Assembly (NCBI RefSeq): GCF_000376885.1
Contig: NZ_AQXR01000006.1
Span: 1-64,000, forward strand
Length of the DNA: 64,000 bases
Direction: 5' to 3'
Source: Alloscardovia criceti DSM 17774
Lineage (GTDB): Bacteria; Actinomycetota; Actinomycetes; Actinomycetales; Bifidobacteriaceae
In this document: positions 1 to 8,448 of the stretch, piece by piece
Layout of the letters: every line of letters begins with the position of its first letter
Position numbering within the stretch: position 1 is the first letter of the stretch
Made by a program: the position numbers and the translations under genes
Notes under the pieces: generated by a model
Seen by the model: the letters and a program-made list of their open reading frames with translations, nothing else
Told to the model about the DNA's origin: nothing
Database searches by the model: none

Positions 1-225
1 CCCATTTGGATACAAAGCTCTCAGGACTGAGGGCGGAGGTTCGAATGGGTGTTTTTCGTTGAAATAGCGAGGTTTTGTTCGTAGCTCAGAGCTTCTGAGA
101 GCATCCCGTTTGTGCCGTGGCTGGGCTATAGATGCCTAGGTCATACCCTTTCTACATAGCCAAGATCACTGACATCGGGCTTGCGTTAAAAAGTGCTCGG
201 AGATCTATCTCGGTAGCCCTCTATT
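1..225. other. Non-coding left edge
   Basis: No open frame with a plausible start or ribosome site is visible here. A stretch near 40-50 (ggttcgaatggg) recalls a tRNA T-loop, but the flanking bases do not pair as a T-stem and no cloverleaf can be built, so no tRNA is called. The segment leads into a degraded gene and probably belongs to the same decayed accessory DNA. Confidence 0.4.
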
Positions 226-689
226 GTGAGGGAGGAATATCAGGTGAGATCATATGAATCCGGTGCGGCGTTAGCTGAACAAATTGCTAAGTCTGGCGGC
301 TTGTTTATCGATGAATTTGCGGACATGCCCGAAGGAACTTGGGATTTCCTCGTCTATGGTGTTGACCGTACACCATGTCAGATGATCGCATACCAGCTTG
401 AATGGATGGAACGGGAAACTCAAAATGGTCTGCGTCGGCTGAAGCATATCGGGAGGAGGACGTGAAAAGGCTGGAAGAAGATGCTCAAGCGCTCCCGATA
501 ATCTCAGCCTTGAATAAGTGGATTGGCTCTGATCGAAAGGATTGGACAGATCCTGCGGGTGGCGCAGTAGACGTCGCGCATATGAGCGTGACCACTCTGG
601 GCTACATCAATGTTAACCCGTTTGTTCCAGATAAATGGACTGGCTGGGCAAGCGATTTGGCGTCGGCACTCGGCCCGATTCAAGGGTAG
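226..689 (+). pseudogene. ClbS/DfsB-like (DUF1706) four-helix protein, degraded
   Basis: The first about 60 residues, read from a GTG at 226, match the start of the ClbS/DfsB family. Seen are an Ile/Phe-rich helix ending in FIDEFADMPEG and then the family signature VDRTPCQMIAYQLEWM (about residues 46-61). The frame then runs into Arg-rich sequence and stops at 465. Another frame, open from 402 to 689, contains GYINVNPFVPDKW, which sits where the family has its HiNtvaPF motif. Family members are about 170 residues long, so this looks like one gene broken by at least one frameshift plus sequence loss. ClbS itself protects against the genotoxin colibactin, but most members have unknown roles, and no function is inferred for this remnant. 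The N-terminal match is strong; the C-terminal match is weak. Confidence 0.5.
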
Positions 690-835
690 TCGACCCGAAT
701 CCGGGTTCAAATGCCGTCGCAATCGCTCGGGCGCTCGTTGGCCAAGGGAGGACGACAGGAACCATACCGGACTTCGCGGTTTGACCATCCCCGATAATCT
801 GCCGAACAACTGTAACTACTCCGACCTATGTAGCG

Positions 836-1157
836 ACAGGGAGTCAATCAGACTGACTGCGATGCTGAAAGGCTCAAGAGCCGATGACTCGAACCTTCTG
901 TCCCGTACGCTGAGGGGTTACTACAACAATCTCGTTTCGCTATCCCAGCGATTCAAGGCAATCCCGGAGAGCATCGGTGCAAGCGATAAAGGAACCGCAA
1001 AAAACAGGCTCTACAAGAACTTGAAGGTCCGTTGGATGACAGGTATGTCGATCTTCTTACAGGTGGCTTCAGGGGTACATACGGCTACTCGGGCGTTAAA
1101 CCCAGCGAAGAAGTCAAGAAGGCAGCGTGCCAAGCCTTGGCCGAATTCATCTACTGA
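836..1157 (+). pseudogene. Degenerate unknown gene, copy 1
   Basis: I do not recognise the family. Readable fragments are MLKGSRADDSNLLSRTLRG around 861-920 in one frame and, after a frame change near 1050-1070, GTYGYSGVKPSEEVKKAACQ with LAEFIY ending at TGA 1155-1157. The same two fragments, in the same order, occur on the opposite strand at 3841-4150, so both are decayed copies of one ancestral gene. After the stop the frame starts another peptide (LRLPMVSG) that resembles the start of the gene following copy 2 (LRLSYVTS) but ends at once, so homology breaks near 1185. No intact frame covers the whole segment. Confidence 0.5.
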
Positions 1158-1163
1158 GGTTGC

Positions 1164-1955
1164 CTATGGTTTCTGGCTGACATTCCGCATAAGCGATACT
1201 ATCGTAGCCATTGCAGCATAAAGTCCCCAAGCGCCCATGCAGAAGACCAGGTTTTCCTGCCAGTCGCCGATGTAGACCTCGTGTGTGCGCGCATCGCAAT
1301 ACACCGAGCTCGTTACGGTGAATAGGAATGCCGCGGCCCCGCTAGCAAGAAGTCGTATCCACAGCGACACGAATCGGGGTTGCGGCCATCGACGTGGCGG
1401 GTCGGCCGCCAAAAGGACGATACCGACGAAGAACGTGCCCAAAAGGGGAAGAATCATCCAAAGGGTGCCGGCCGCAGACAGACCCGTAGCCGGGATATAG
1501 AAAATCCCGAAAGCGATCCCGCCCCATGCCGCGTATGCACGGAGCGCATCCCTTCCCATGCGGGCGGGAACGTCGAGTCGGGCGGAGCGGCCCTTAAGCA
1601 TGTGTCCTGACACGACAGCGAAGACAACCCAACCCAGACCGAGAGATAGGGACGTTTCAAACCAGTGGCGAGAACCGTAGCGGGCAGAAACGGATACATA
1701 CGCGACGAGCACGGCGGTCGCGAATCCTGCACCAAGCACTCGGATCAGCCATGATCGCCACTGCGGCGTCTCCCATGCTGATGGTCGATCAATGACAAGG
1801 AGAAGCAGCCCGGCCAGAGGTGCAAGCCACAATGAAGGGTTCACCAAGGTGAGTCCGGTAGCGAAGAGCAGATAACCGGGAAATATCGCAAAGCCGAGGA
1901 TGAACCCTACCCAATACACATAGGTACGAATAAACAGTTTGAAAGACCCAACCAC
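1164..1955 (-). CDS. Hypothetical multi-pass membrane protein
   Basis: The protein has several long hydrophobic segments, roughly six to eight, such as GFILGFAIFPGYLLFATGL, LAPLAGLLLLVI and LPLLGTFFVGIVLLAA, joined by short Arg-rich loops. I recognise no catalytic or transport motif. The frame is open from 2003, but a GTG at 1955 is preceded by gaggt, and starting there puts the first membrane helix close to the N-terminus; an ATG at 2003 has no clear ribosome site. The gene lies between decayed fragments and its end converges on remnant copy 1 (stop to stop within 10 bp). It may be cargo of the vanished element. Confidence 0.55.
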   Translation of the reverse strand: MVGSFKLFIRTYVYWVGFILGFAIFPGYLLFATGLTLVNPSLWLAPLAGLLLLVIDRPSAWETPQWRSWLIRVLGAGFATAVLVAYVSVSARYGSRHWFETSLSLGLGWVVFAVVSGHMLKGRSARLDVPARMGRDALRAYAAWGGIAFGIFYIPATGLSAAGTLWMILPLLGTFFVGIVLLAADPPRRWPQPRFVSLWIRLLASGAAAFLFTVTSSVYCDARTHEVYIGDWQENLVFCMGAWGLYAAMATIVSLMRNVSQKP

Positions 1956-2017
1956 CCGCACCTCACATAGACCCCAGAACCGAAAAGCACGATTATTATA
2001 CAAACGGGAGGTGACCT

Positions 2018-2426
2018 ATGGCCAAAGACGGAACCCACAGGGGGCGGACGACGCGTACGTTCAGGCGCGAAACCCCAGCCGTTGGTCGAAAAGATGAACG
2101 CCGGCAAGGACGCCACCCGTATGAACCAGACCGTGACTGCCAACGCCCGTGCAGCCCAAGACCAAGACGACTATGCGCGATTCTTCGCAGAGCTCGAAAA
2201 CCAATACCAACAACAGACCCATCGCATCGAACGGCTCGAGACACAGATTGAAGAGAAGGATCAGCGGGCAATCCAGATCCGCCGCATCCACCAATACCAA
2301 TGCGAACACCCCAGCATCGAATACAGCGACGACGCCTGGAATACCCTCATCGACCACGCCACCGTCAGCCCCGACTGTGAGATCTCGTTCACCCTCAAAG
2401 ACGGCAGTACCCTGCCCGCAAACTGA
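2018..2426 (+). pseudogene. Chimera: phage terminase small-subunit start fused to serine recombinase end
   Basis: An ATG at 2018 follows a good ribosome site (gggaggtg) and reads MAKDGTHRG. The next residues continue in another frame as GRRVRSGAKPQPLVEKM. Together they match the N-terminus of P27-type phage terminase small subunits. The switch coincides with a run of five G at 2040-2044; with four G the frames would join. From about 2135 the second frame instead matches the far C-terminus of large serine recombinases: a Gln/Glu-rich coiled coil (YARFFAELENQYQQQ, ERLETQIEEKDQR), then SDDAWNTLIDHATV and ISFTLKDGS, ending at 2426. The N-terminal catalytic resolvase domain and the rest of the terminase are absent, so a deletion appears to have joined two parts of a prophage or integrative element. 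Not expected to be functional. Confidence 0.65.
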
Positions 2427-3043
2427 CACCGCGCCCGCCCGCAAGTTCTCAACGATGAGAACCGAGCACAATTGGCGGCCTTGAAGCCGCCTACCAAGTC
2501 GGCGACGCTGCTACCCCCCCCCCACACACACACAGGTTCACCAATAAAACGGCTCAAATCCGCAGAAATCCAATGCTGACGTCGAAGCTGCACACACCTA
2601 ACCGAAAAGTACACCCACTCCAATCCTTGTAGCCAAACGGGTCACTAAACATCGCATTATAGCTCTCCAGCAAGAAGTGACCGACCGCCACACTGAATAG
2701 CAAAGAGGTAGAGCGCTGTTTCAGATATTGTCTCACCCTTAAGAAGATTCGCATCACCTACTGCACCCCGTCAAACCCAAATAGATTCAATTTGGCAGGA
2801 TTTAGCAGATACGAAGCCGGCTTACAAGCCTTGATTTTATCTTTTAAAGGGTAAGGTTTCACCCCATAATGTGTCCACAGCTCACCACAATTCGTGCTAC
2901 CATTTACCACGAAGCACCTCCTCACTTTTATGGTTGTTAACTATACTTATCTCTGTATAAGCTTTACCATTCTTAGGGCTGAGCACTATTGCGAACGAAT
3001 TAGTATGTCGTATATGCACAAGGCGTCGCAATAAGGAGGGTAT
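2427..3043. other. Non-coding gap with simple repeats
   Basis: No gene is supported in these 617 bases. Frames that are open are short and lack ribosome sites. The notable content is a C10 tract running into an (AC)5 tract at 2514-2533, and an aaggaggg ribosome site at the right end that serves the next gene. Confidence 0.5.
2514..2533. repeat. C10 tract followed by (AC)5
   Basis: Ten consecutive C are followed directly by five AC dinucleotides. Such runs slip easily during replication. It lies about 90 bp after the terminase-recombinase chimera, and no intact reading frame crosses it. Confidence 0.9.
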
Positions 3044-3490
3044 ATGGATGTGAATACAAAACACAATGATGATTTGACTAGCTTCCCGGAAACATCACGT
3101 TTGCTTTTCTGTAGGATACGAATAGCCCGTCGCATATTGTGGTGGATTGGTCTGCTCCTCCAGTTGCCTACAATTGAGTGCTGGACAAATGGCAATATAC
3201 TCCTCTGGTTTTTCCGCAATTACCCCACGCCCGTCGAACAATACTCGGGCGATGAATATAGTCGGCTTGCAATAGCAGTCTTAATCGGTTATGGATGTTG
3301 GGCACTGGTCATCATATTGCGGATAATCTCCACACACATTGCATGGAAGCATAATCTCTTATTGCGCGCTCTGGATTCGCATTCAATTCCCTATAACGTT
3401 GCCGTCTGCATAGTCAGTCTTCTTCTATTTATTGTTTCAAGCGTAACCATTGTGTTAGTAACTTTGGATGTAAGTGATACTCCCATGTGA
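3044..3490 (+). CDS. Hypothetical membrane protein, 148 aa
   Basis: The gene starts at ATG 3044 with a strong ribosome site (aaggaggg) five bases upstream. The protein has about three to four hydrophobic segments: around ILWWIGLLLQLPTI (residues 32-45), LAIAVLIGYGCWALVIILRI (about 76-95) and VAVCIVSLLLFIVSSVTIVLVTL (about 118-140). The first 30 residues are polar and basic. No family is recognised. It stands alone between decayed fragments. The good translation signal and the absence of internal stops argue that it is real, but its role is unknown. Confidence 0.6.
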   Translation: MDVNTKHNDDLTSFPETSRLLFCRIRIARRILWWIGLLLQLPTIECWTNGNILLWFFRNYPTPVEQYSGDEYSRLAIAVLIGYGCWALVIILRIISTHIAWKHNLLLRALDSHSIPYNVAVCIVSLLLFIVSSVTIVLVTLDVSDTPM

Positions 3491-3550
3491 GTGGATGAAC
3501 ATCAATGTGAATATCCACCCACCCACAAAGAACTCGCTTACTCTATATGA

Positions 3551-3844
3551 TTAGCGGTAAGGACTACTAAGAAAAGCAGCGTAGTTTCGAGCAAGAATTT
3601 CTGCCTCTCTACGAGTTGGGAGACTACTGGCATGAGCTGCTTTAAGGAGCAGATCTTTGGTGAAATCAAGATTTCCGAATACCCAGATGTCAATCCCATC
3701 GATGAGCTGTTGATATGCTACTACTACATTATCAGCAGCACCTCCAAATCGCTCATGATAGAAACGCTTGATACGGCTTGTCTCACTGTCCTTGAATACA
3801 TCACTCATAGCTTTAGACAAAGAGGTTACATACGACAACCTCAA
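3551..3844 (-). CDS. Hypothetical protein following remnant copy 2, possibly partial
   Basis: The frame opens at TTG 3844, overlapping the TGA of remnant copy 2 in a TTGA arrangement; an internal ATG at 3808 (MSDVFKDSETSR) is the other possible start. The sequence is soluble and mixed alpha-helical in appearance, with RIKRFYHERFGG and GIDIWVFGNLDFTKDLL among its more distinctive parts. I do not recognise the family. The overlap suggests it was the second gene of a two-gene unit whose first gene is decayed here. Copy 1 at 836-1157 keeps only the first few residues of this second gene. It may itself be truncated. Confidence 0.4.
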   Translation of the reverse strand: MRLSYVTSLSKAMSDVFKDSETSRIKRFYHERFGGAADNVVVAYQQLIDGIDIWVFGNLDFTKDLLLKAAHASSLPTRREAEILARNYAAFLSSPYR

Positions 3845-4150
3845 TAGATGGATTCAGCTTGAGCTTGACATGCCGCCTTCCTCACTGGATTCAACGCCGA
3901 GTAACGGTATGTACCATTGAAAAACATCTGTAAGAAGGCCCCTATCCCCGTCATTCGATAGTCCATCAACTTCAATTGTAGTGCTTGTTCTTTTTGTGCC
4001 TTCACCACTTGCACCTACACTCTAAAGAATCGATTTGAATCAGCACAATAAAGAAACTAGATTCTTGCATTAGCCCCTTCAACGTGTAAAACAGAAGGTT
4101 AAGGTCATCGGCTTCTGAGCCTTCAGCATCACAGACAGTTTGATTCCTTT
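3841..4150 (-). pseudogene. Degenerate unknown gene, copy 2
   Basis: Read on the minus strand, this segment aligns with 836-1157. Shared fragments are EGSEADDLNLLFYTLKG (copy 1: KGSRADDSNLLSRTLRG), then MTGIGAFLQ (copy 1: MTGMSIFLQ), then NGTYRYSALNPVRKAACQ and ESIY before TGA 3843-3841. DNA similarity is visible across the whole segment, including the bases around the stop. The two copies are broken at different places, so the ancestral protein can be partly rebuilt by comparing them. Function unknown. Confidence 0.5.
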
Positions 4151-4152
4151 TT

Positions 4153-4160
4153 CCCCCCCC
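4153..4160. repeat. C8 tract
   Basis: Eight consecutive C lie at the edge of remnant copy 2, inside otherwise AT-rich sequence. It is one of four long C-tracts, all in the decayed left part of the window. Confidence 0.85.
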
Positions 4161-4393
4161 TACTACTAAATCGTCGAGCATCCTGAACCATATAGTGAGC
4201 ACGTGCGTGACATTCATGCTCGCTATGCGGACATGAATGCTATGTATACGGAGCTACCATCAGATAAGGCCGGCAACTACGTCCGCCGCAACCTGTATTC
4301 TACTGCTCAGCACCAGACTCAAGAAGGTAGACTAATCTTTGCATCACATACGAGCAAAATCCAAAGTGGAGAAAAATTCATCCTCTAACCAGA

Positions 4394-5818
4394 CTAATTT
4401 AATCTATGCAAAATATGGTGAATTTTCTCGGACCACTCGGCAATTCCAATTTTCATAACAACGGAGTAGGTTGTTCCAATTCTTCGACATAGATAAAGAG
4501 GCCATTTCCAATTGTTATACAGTAATTGAGATAGAGCCGGACCTAAAACAATCCCCCATTGGCCCCATCCAAAATATCCACAAGAAATCCAAATAAATAG
4601 GACCCCTAAACACGAAGCAATAACGTATCCCCATAGATAAGGTATTTCATTCATACTGATTATATAATTGCAGAATATTGAATGCTGACCTAACAATCCC
4701 AGATAAAGGGATAACACCAAATATAACGGGTAGTCAATAATAACTCCAGGTTTAAATATTGGCAAAAGTGGCAAAATGACCAAGCAAACACCTATGCTGC
4801 CAATCAAATAGAGACCCCAATAAGCTATTATGCCAGTGGATATAAAACGTCTTTGTTTTTCAACATCCCCTTCAGCTTGACTCGCTTGGATACTCGGGAA
4901 GAAAGAACTAGGATAAGCGGCAGCTAAGTTGTAGATAGCATTTGACAGCTGCAACAACACTGAATAAGTACCTGTTTCAGCTAAGCCAAGGTACAGACCA
5001 CTTAGAATGCTAGTTGCTTGGGTAGAAATAAAAAGTGCAAGTCGTACAAGCCCATCTCTCCATGCTAAATGACCAACTGTTTTTACTACATCGAACATTT
5101 CCGATGTAGTAATCCTCGCCAAATCTTGTCGACGTCCTTTTTCGATTTCAACGTGTTTGCGCATTCGAAAGAGAGCAAAAAAACGCATTAATAATGCATT
5201 AAAAAAATAGCCTATCGATGCGCCCAGTAATCCCCAACCAGCCCATAACATAACAGCAGTTACAACAAGCTGTATAATCCTTGCGACGGTCTTTGCCTTG
5301 TTTTCGCCTTCAATATCACCATATCCACGAAGAACAGTGGTTGAATAGAGAAAGTACAGGTTAAGAACAATAGATATGCAAAACAAGGACCAAGATATCC
5401 AAATTTCATCACTGCTTATAGCACCTGTCACGGTATGCACATACCAAGTACCAATACTTGATAATAGAATTAGCACTGTTCCCGCGATACTGGCGTAAAT
5501 CAATTTGGATGCGCGAATAACCACATTCAGCAGATGCCAGTCCACTCCCTCTCTAACGGAACTATTCTCAAAACCATTGGCTGTCAATTGCCTCGCACCA
5601 CTGACCACATAAACAATATTACGTGCGAACGTTGGGTCGAACCCGAACTCAAATAACATGGCTAGATTTGCAATTGCAATGTATACATACCAGAGACCTA
5701 GTTCGGCATCGGAAAGAAACTTCATCAGTAGAGGTAGCAGTACGAAACCACTAGCCATGGAAACTATAGTTCCTAAATAGTTCCATATTACATCTGCTCG
5801 TTTAGTTGTAATTACCAA
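4394..5818 (-). CDS. Oligosaccharide flippase (Wzx-like, MOP superfamily)
   Basis: This 474-residue protein has about 12-14 hydrophobic helices and the organisation of Wzx-type polysaccharide flippases. It begins with a short polar tail, then IWNYLGTIVSMASGFVLLPLLMKFLSDAELGLWYVY, in which the LLPL..KFLS.AE.GLWY pattern is typical of the first two helices. Proteins of this family move lipid-linked repeat units across the cytoplasmic membrane before polymerisation. It is the last gene of the minus-strand glycan operon but is separated from the preceding GT2 gene by about 490 bp without an intact gene. The start at ATG 5818 follows aaaggagagg, a good ribosome site. Base composition is AT-rich like the other glycan genes. 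The substrate cannot be predicted. Confidence 0.85.
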   Translation of the reverse strand: MVITTKRADVIWNYLGTIVSMASGFVLLPLLMKFLSDAELGLWYVYIAIANLAMLFEFGFDPTFARNIVYVVSGARQLTANGFENSSVREGVDWHLLNVVIRASKLIYASIAGTVLILLSSIGTWYVHTVTGAISSDEIWISWSLFCISIVLNLYFLYSTTVLRGYGDIEGENKAKTVARIIQLVVTAVMLWAGWGLLGASIGYFFNALLMRFFALFRMRKHVEIEKGRRQDLARITTSEMFDVVKTVGHLAWRDGLVRLALFISTQATSILSGLYLGLAETGTYSVLLQLSNAIYNLAAAYPSSFFPSIQASQAEGDVEKQRRFISTGIIAYWGLYLIGSIGVCLVILPLLPIFKPGVIIDYPLYLVLSLYLGLLGQHSIFCNYIISMNEIPYLWGYVIASCLGVLFIWISCGYFGWGQWGIVLGPALSQLLYNNWKWPLYLCRRIGTTYSVVMKIGIAEWSEKIHHILHRLN

Positions 5819-6305
5819 ATTCCTCTCCTTTAGCTAATTAATCATCAGTTAGCCACTACTCAATCGTCTTCCTAAACCAATGAAAATAGACACAGCCTCT
5901 ATTGGCTAGGCAGTGTCCGAAGTATTGTATTCTCTGGATTCGCCCTTCCCACGTAACACAAGCTCGACTCATCCTCCAACGTTGCGTAATCTTCACCGCA
6001 GAAATAGGCAAGCCCCCCCCTGCAGATATCCCCCGTAATCACTTCTCACTTTCATAAGCCATTCATCGAATAATAATTGGCCAACGAGTACTTAAACACC
6101 TTCCCCGAGTCCGCAATCAAAAATAATCCAAAGCTGTTCTTCAAAGTTCTCCAATCCAGTAATAACATACTCACACTGAGAGAAAAAAGACGAGGATATA
6201 ACCCGCACAATATTGCATTTTTAGAGTACGAATCTTACTGCGCCGCATTGAGACCGATTATAAACTGGCCACTTGTAAAATACGCCCCGAACACCTTATC
6301 AGCCC
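5819..6305. other. Gap in the glycan operon with decayed coding traces
   Basis: On the minus strand, about 6302-6060 reads as protein-like sequence (GAYFTSGQFIIGLNAA, an in-frame stop, then LLLDWRTLKNSFGLFLIAD) without a start. This suggests a gene lost between the GT2 and flippase genes. I cannot name the family. A C8 tract lies at 6013-6020. The last bases before 5818 supply the ribosome site of the flippase. Confidence 0.35.
6013..6020. repeat. C8 tract
   Basis: Eight consecutive C lie about 195 bp upstream of the flippase start, in a non-coding gap of the glycan operon. On the transcribed strand this is a G8 run in the likely untranslated region. Confidence 0.85.
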
Positions 6306-7364
6306 TCAGCGATGGATATGGAGTACTCTGCCCATCAATTTCTTTATTTGTTTTGCCGAGTAAACCAAATACCCATACACAGATAAAGCACCTAGCATTT
6401 TTCTCTGCAAGCCTAAAGCCAATATCTTTGTCCTAAAACCTTCTTGGCAAGATGCCGCCGCAATTTTCTGAACCACATCATCTTCGATAATCTGCCTTCG
6501 CACTGCTTTCGTATCACTACCCTTGATGAAACCAGGCATAAAGAACAATTCGACATAATGCAAGAAATCAGACCTAAAATAGCAGAAACAACTTGCCGAC
6601 CAGCTCGCACAACGATCAACTTCAAATATCAACGCCTCTTTGACATCCTCAAAGAGTGTAGGCGAGTAAGAATGAGACAGACTGTTATCACGCACTCGGT
6701 ATCGATATAACACCTTATCCAAACACACCACGCGATCAGCATTTTCATACAGCGGGATAATGAAAAACGTGTCTTCACTCACGGATACCGATTCGTTAAA
6801 TACAGAGCCAACATTCCTGACAAATTCCGTATTATACATTTTATTCCAGGCTGTATGCCAGTATCCGTTCTCCATCAGCAATGAAGCTTTATTCTTAAAA
6901 TCGGAGGACGACTGAGAACTAAAGTTGACGCCTTGTGGAGCATATACCGTGCGGGCTAATTCGGAATTCTTAGACACTAATTCATCCACATGATTGCAAA
7001 ATACAATTTGAGCATCATGTCTAACAGCAGTGTCAAGCAATGTTGAAATAAAATCTGGTTCGACAAGATCATCACTATCTACGAAGAGGAGATATTCCCC
7101 TCCTGCCACCTGTACACCAAAATTGCGCGCAGCAGCACTTCCGGAATTCGTACGATGATACACATGGAACCGCTGATCATGTGCAGCCCAACGGTCACAA
7201 ATTTGACCGGTCGAGTCTCGCGAACCATCATCAATAACCACAACTTCAAAATTAGAGTAGGTCTGGTCGACAATACTCTGAAAGGTATCCTCGATAGTAT
7301 TTTGCGCGTCAAACGCTGCAACAACTATCGATACAAGCCTATCTGCCATCAATCGCCTTTTCAA
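6306..7364 (-). CDS. Glycosyltransferase family 2
   Basis: The N-terminal 120 residues form a GT-A fold of family GT2. VSIVVAAFDA opens the nucleotide-binding sheet, VVVIDDGSRDSTG carries the first Asp pair (45-46), NSGSAAARNFGV is the conserved Ala-Arg-Asn helix, and LLFVDSDDLVEPDF (DSDD at 96-99) is the metal-binding DXD-type motif. The rest, about residues 130-352, is the acceptor-specific part. Such enzymes transfer one sugar from a nucleotide sugar to the growing lipid-linked repeat unit on the inner membrane face. The gene overlaps the upstream GT4 gene by 26 bp, or 8 bp if the ATG at 7346 (MADRL) is used. Either start implies translational coupling. Donor and acceptor are unknown. Confidence 0.88.
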   Translation of the reverse strand: MKRRLMADRLVSIVVAAFDAQNTIEDTFQSIVDQTYSNFEVVVIDDGSRDSTGQICDRWAAHDQRFHVYHRTNSGSAAARNFGVQVAGGEYLLFVDSDDLVEPDFISTLLDTAVRHDAQIVFCNHVDELVSKNSELARTVYAPQGVNFSSQSSSDFKNKASLLMENGYWHTAWNKMYNTEFVRNVGSVFNESVSVSEDTFFIIPLYENADRVVCLDKVLYRYRVRDNSLSHSYSPTLFEDVKEALIFEVDRCASWSASCFCYFRSDFLHYVELFFMPGFIKGSDTKAVRRQIIEDDVVQKIAAASCQEGFRTKILALGLQRKMLGALSVYGYLVYSAKQIKKLMGRVLHIHR

Positions 7365-8448
7365 AAGAATGTATCTGATTCTCTATCGAATACTCTGAGT
7401 TCTGGATAGTAGACGCGTCAACGCGCTGTTCAGGTAAATCTAAAAACCAATCATTCATTTTCTTTGCTATCTGGCCACTATCCGAGCTAAAGTCAACACT
7501 CAAAGTATTCCCATTTACAAAACAACTGCTCGGACAACCAGTGGACAAAATGCACGGCAAGCCGTTTGCCTGCGCCTCCAACGCTGAAATCGGGAGGCCT
7601 TCGAACAACGAGCTAAGAACGAACGCATCCATAGCTTGGTACAATTCGTCTACATCAGTCCTTACACCGGCAAATATCACGCTTGTCTCAAGCCCCTCCT
7701 GCTTGACAAGCTCCCTCATCTCACTTTCGAGAGAGCCCTGCCCAACCAACAAAAGTCGATATTTGTCATTCATTTTGTGTAATTGCTTGAACACCTGTAC
7801 AAGAGCTTTGTGATTTTTTTGATGCTCGAAACGAGCAACATTACCTAGCACAAATAAGTCGTCCGAAATTCCCAGCTCCGCTCTTTTTCTGAGCCTGACC
7901 GTTGAATCGAATGCATACTTTTGCACATCGATTGTATTGGGAATATATCGATAGTGAGGGATCTCCTTATAGTCTTTTCCGTAAAACCATTCAGAGGCTT
8001 CATTGGAACAGGACCAAAAGTCTGTGGCTAAACTCCTAATCCGGCGGCGATTGATACGATGAAGCACACCCCGGATGATTCCCTCCCCATTTTGCGCGTT
8101 ATGACAATGAATTATTCTTTTTTTAATTCCGTATTTTTTAGCAACGGATAAATAGGCAATATTTGCAAGAGAACAAACATTTACCCAAACTGCATCGAAT
8201 TCTTCTGCATGCGTAGCGAAAAATAGGTCAAGATCTTGATAGAACTTCTTTACAGAGAGATGTCGTGGAGTTACCCGAAAAATACGTCCTCCCCTTTCTG
8301 ATACCTCATCCTCATAAGCCATCCGACTATTATTAGATAAGAAATCAAAGGCGAAGTCGCTTCGGTTGAGTGATCGGTAGTATGTCATTATGACTGCCTC
8401 AATGCCACCAGGGTTATCAGTCATACCAATTACAAGGATTCTCTTCAA
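7339..8448 (-). CDS. Glycosyltransferase family 4 (GT-B)
   Basis: The protein has the two-domain layout of GT4 enzymes. The N-terminus is KRILVIGMTDNPGGIEAVIM, with the Gly-Gly-x-Glu motif of EpsF/EpsD-type transferases. The C-terminal nucleotide-sugar site has NVARFEHQKNH, VGQGSLESEM and the EX7E motif in SLFEGLPISALEAQANGLP. I choose TTG 8448 as start because it overlaps the stop of the polymerase gene (TTGA) and lets the protein begin directly with KRILVIGM; the frame extends upstream to ATG 8496, but those 16 residues have no family counterpart. Length then is 369 residues, normal for GT4. It works with the neighbouring transferases to build the glycan repeat. Confidence 0.85.
   Translation of the reverse strand: MKRILVIGMTDNPGGIEAVIMTYYRSLNRSDFAFDFLSNNSRMAYEDEVSERGGRIFRVTPRHLSVKKFYQDLDLFFATHAEEFDAVWVNVCSLANIAYLSVAKKYGIKKRIIHCHNAQNGEGIIRGVLHRINRRRIRSLATDFWSCSNEASEWFYGKDYKEIPHYRYIPNTIDVQKYAFDSTVRLRKRAELGISDDLFVLGNVARFEHQKNHKALVQVFKQLHKMNDKYRLLLVGQGSLESEMRELVKQEGLETSVIFAGVRTDVDELYQAMDAFVLSSLFEGLPISALEAQANGLPCILSTGCPSSCFVNGNTLSVDFSSDSGQIAKKMNDWFLDLPEQRVDASTIQNSEYSIENQIHSFEKAIDGR

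Noticed and set aside
20-60. tRNA-like 3' end (ggttcgaatggg)
   Set aside because: The bases beside the loop do not form a T-stem, and no anticodon or acceptor arms can be drawn.
690-720. Second T-loop-like stretch (gggttcaaat)
   Set aside because: The five bases on each side are not complementary and no other tRNA arm is present.
6077-6436. Plus-strand frame in the glycan gap
   Set aside because: It overlaps the end of the GT2 gene, lacks a ribosome site and has no recognisable motif.
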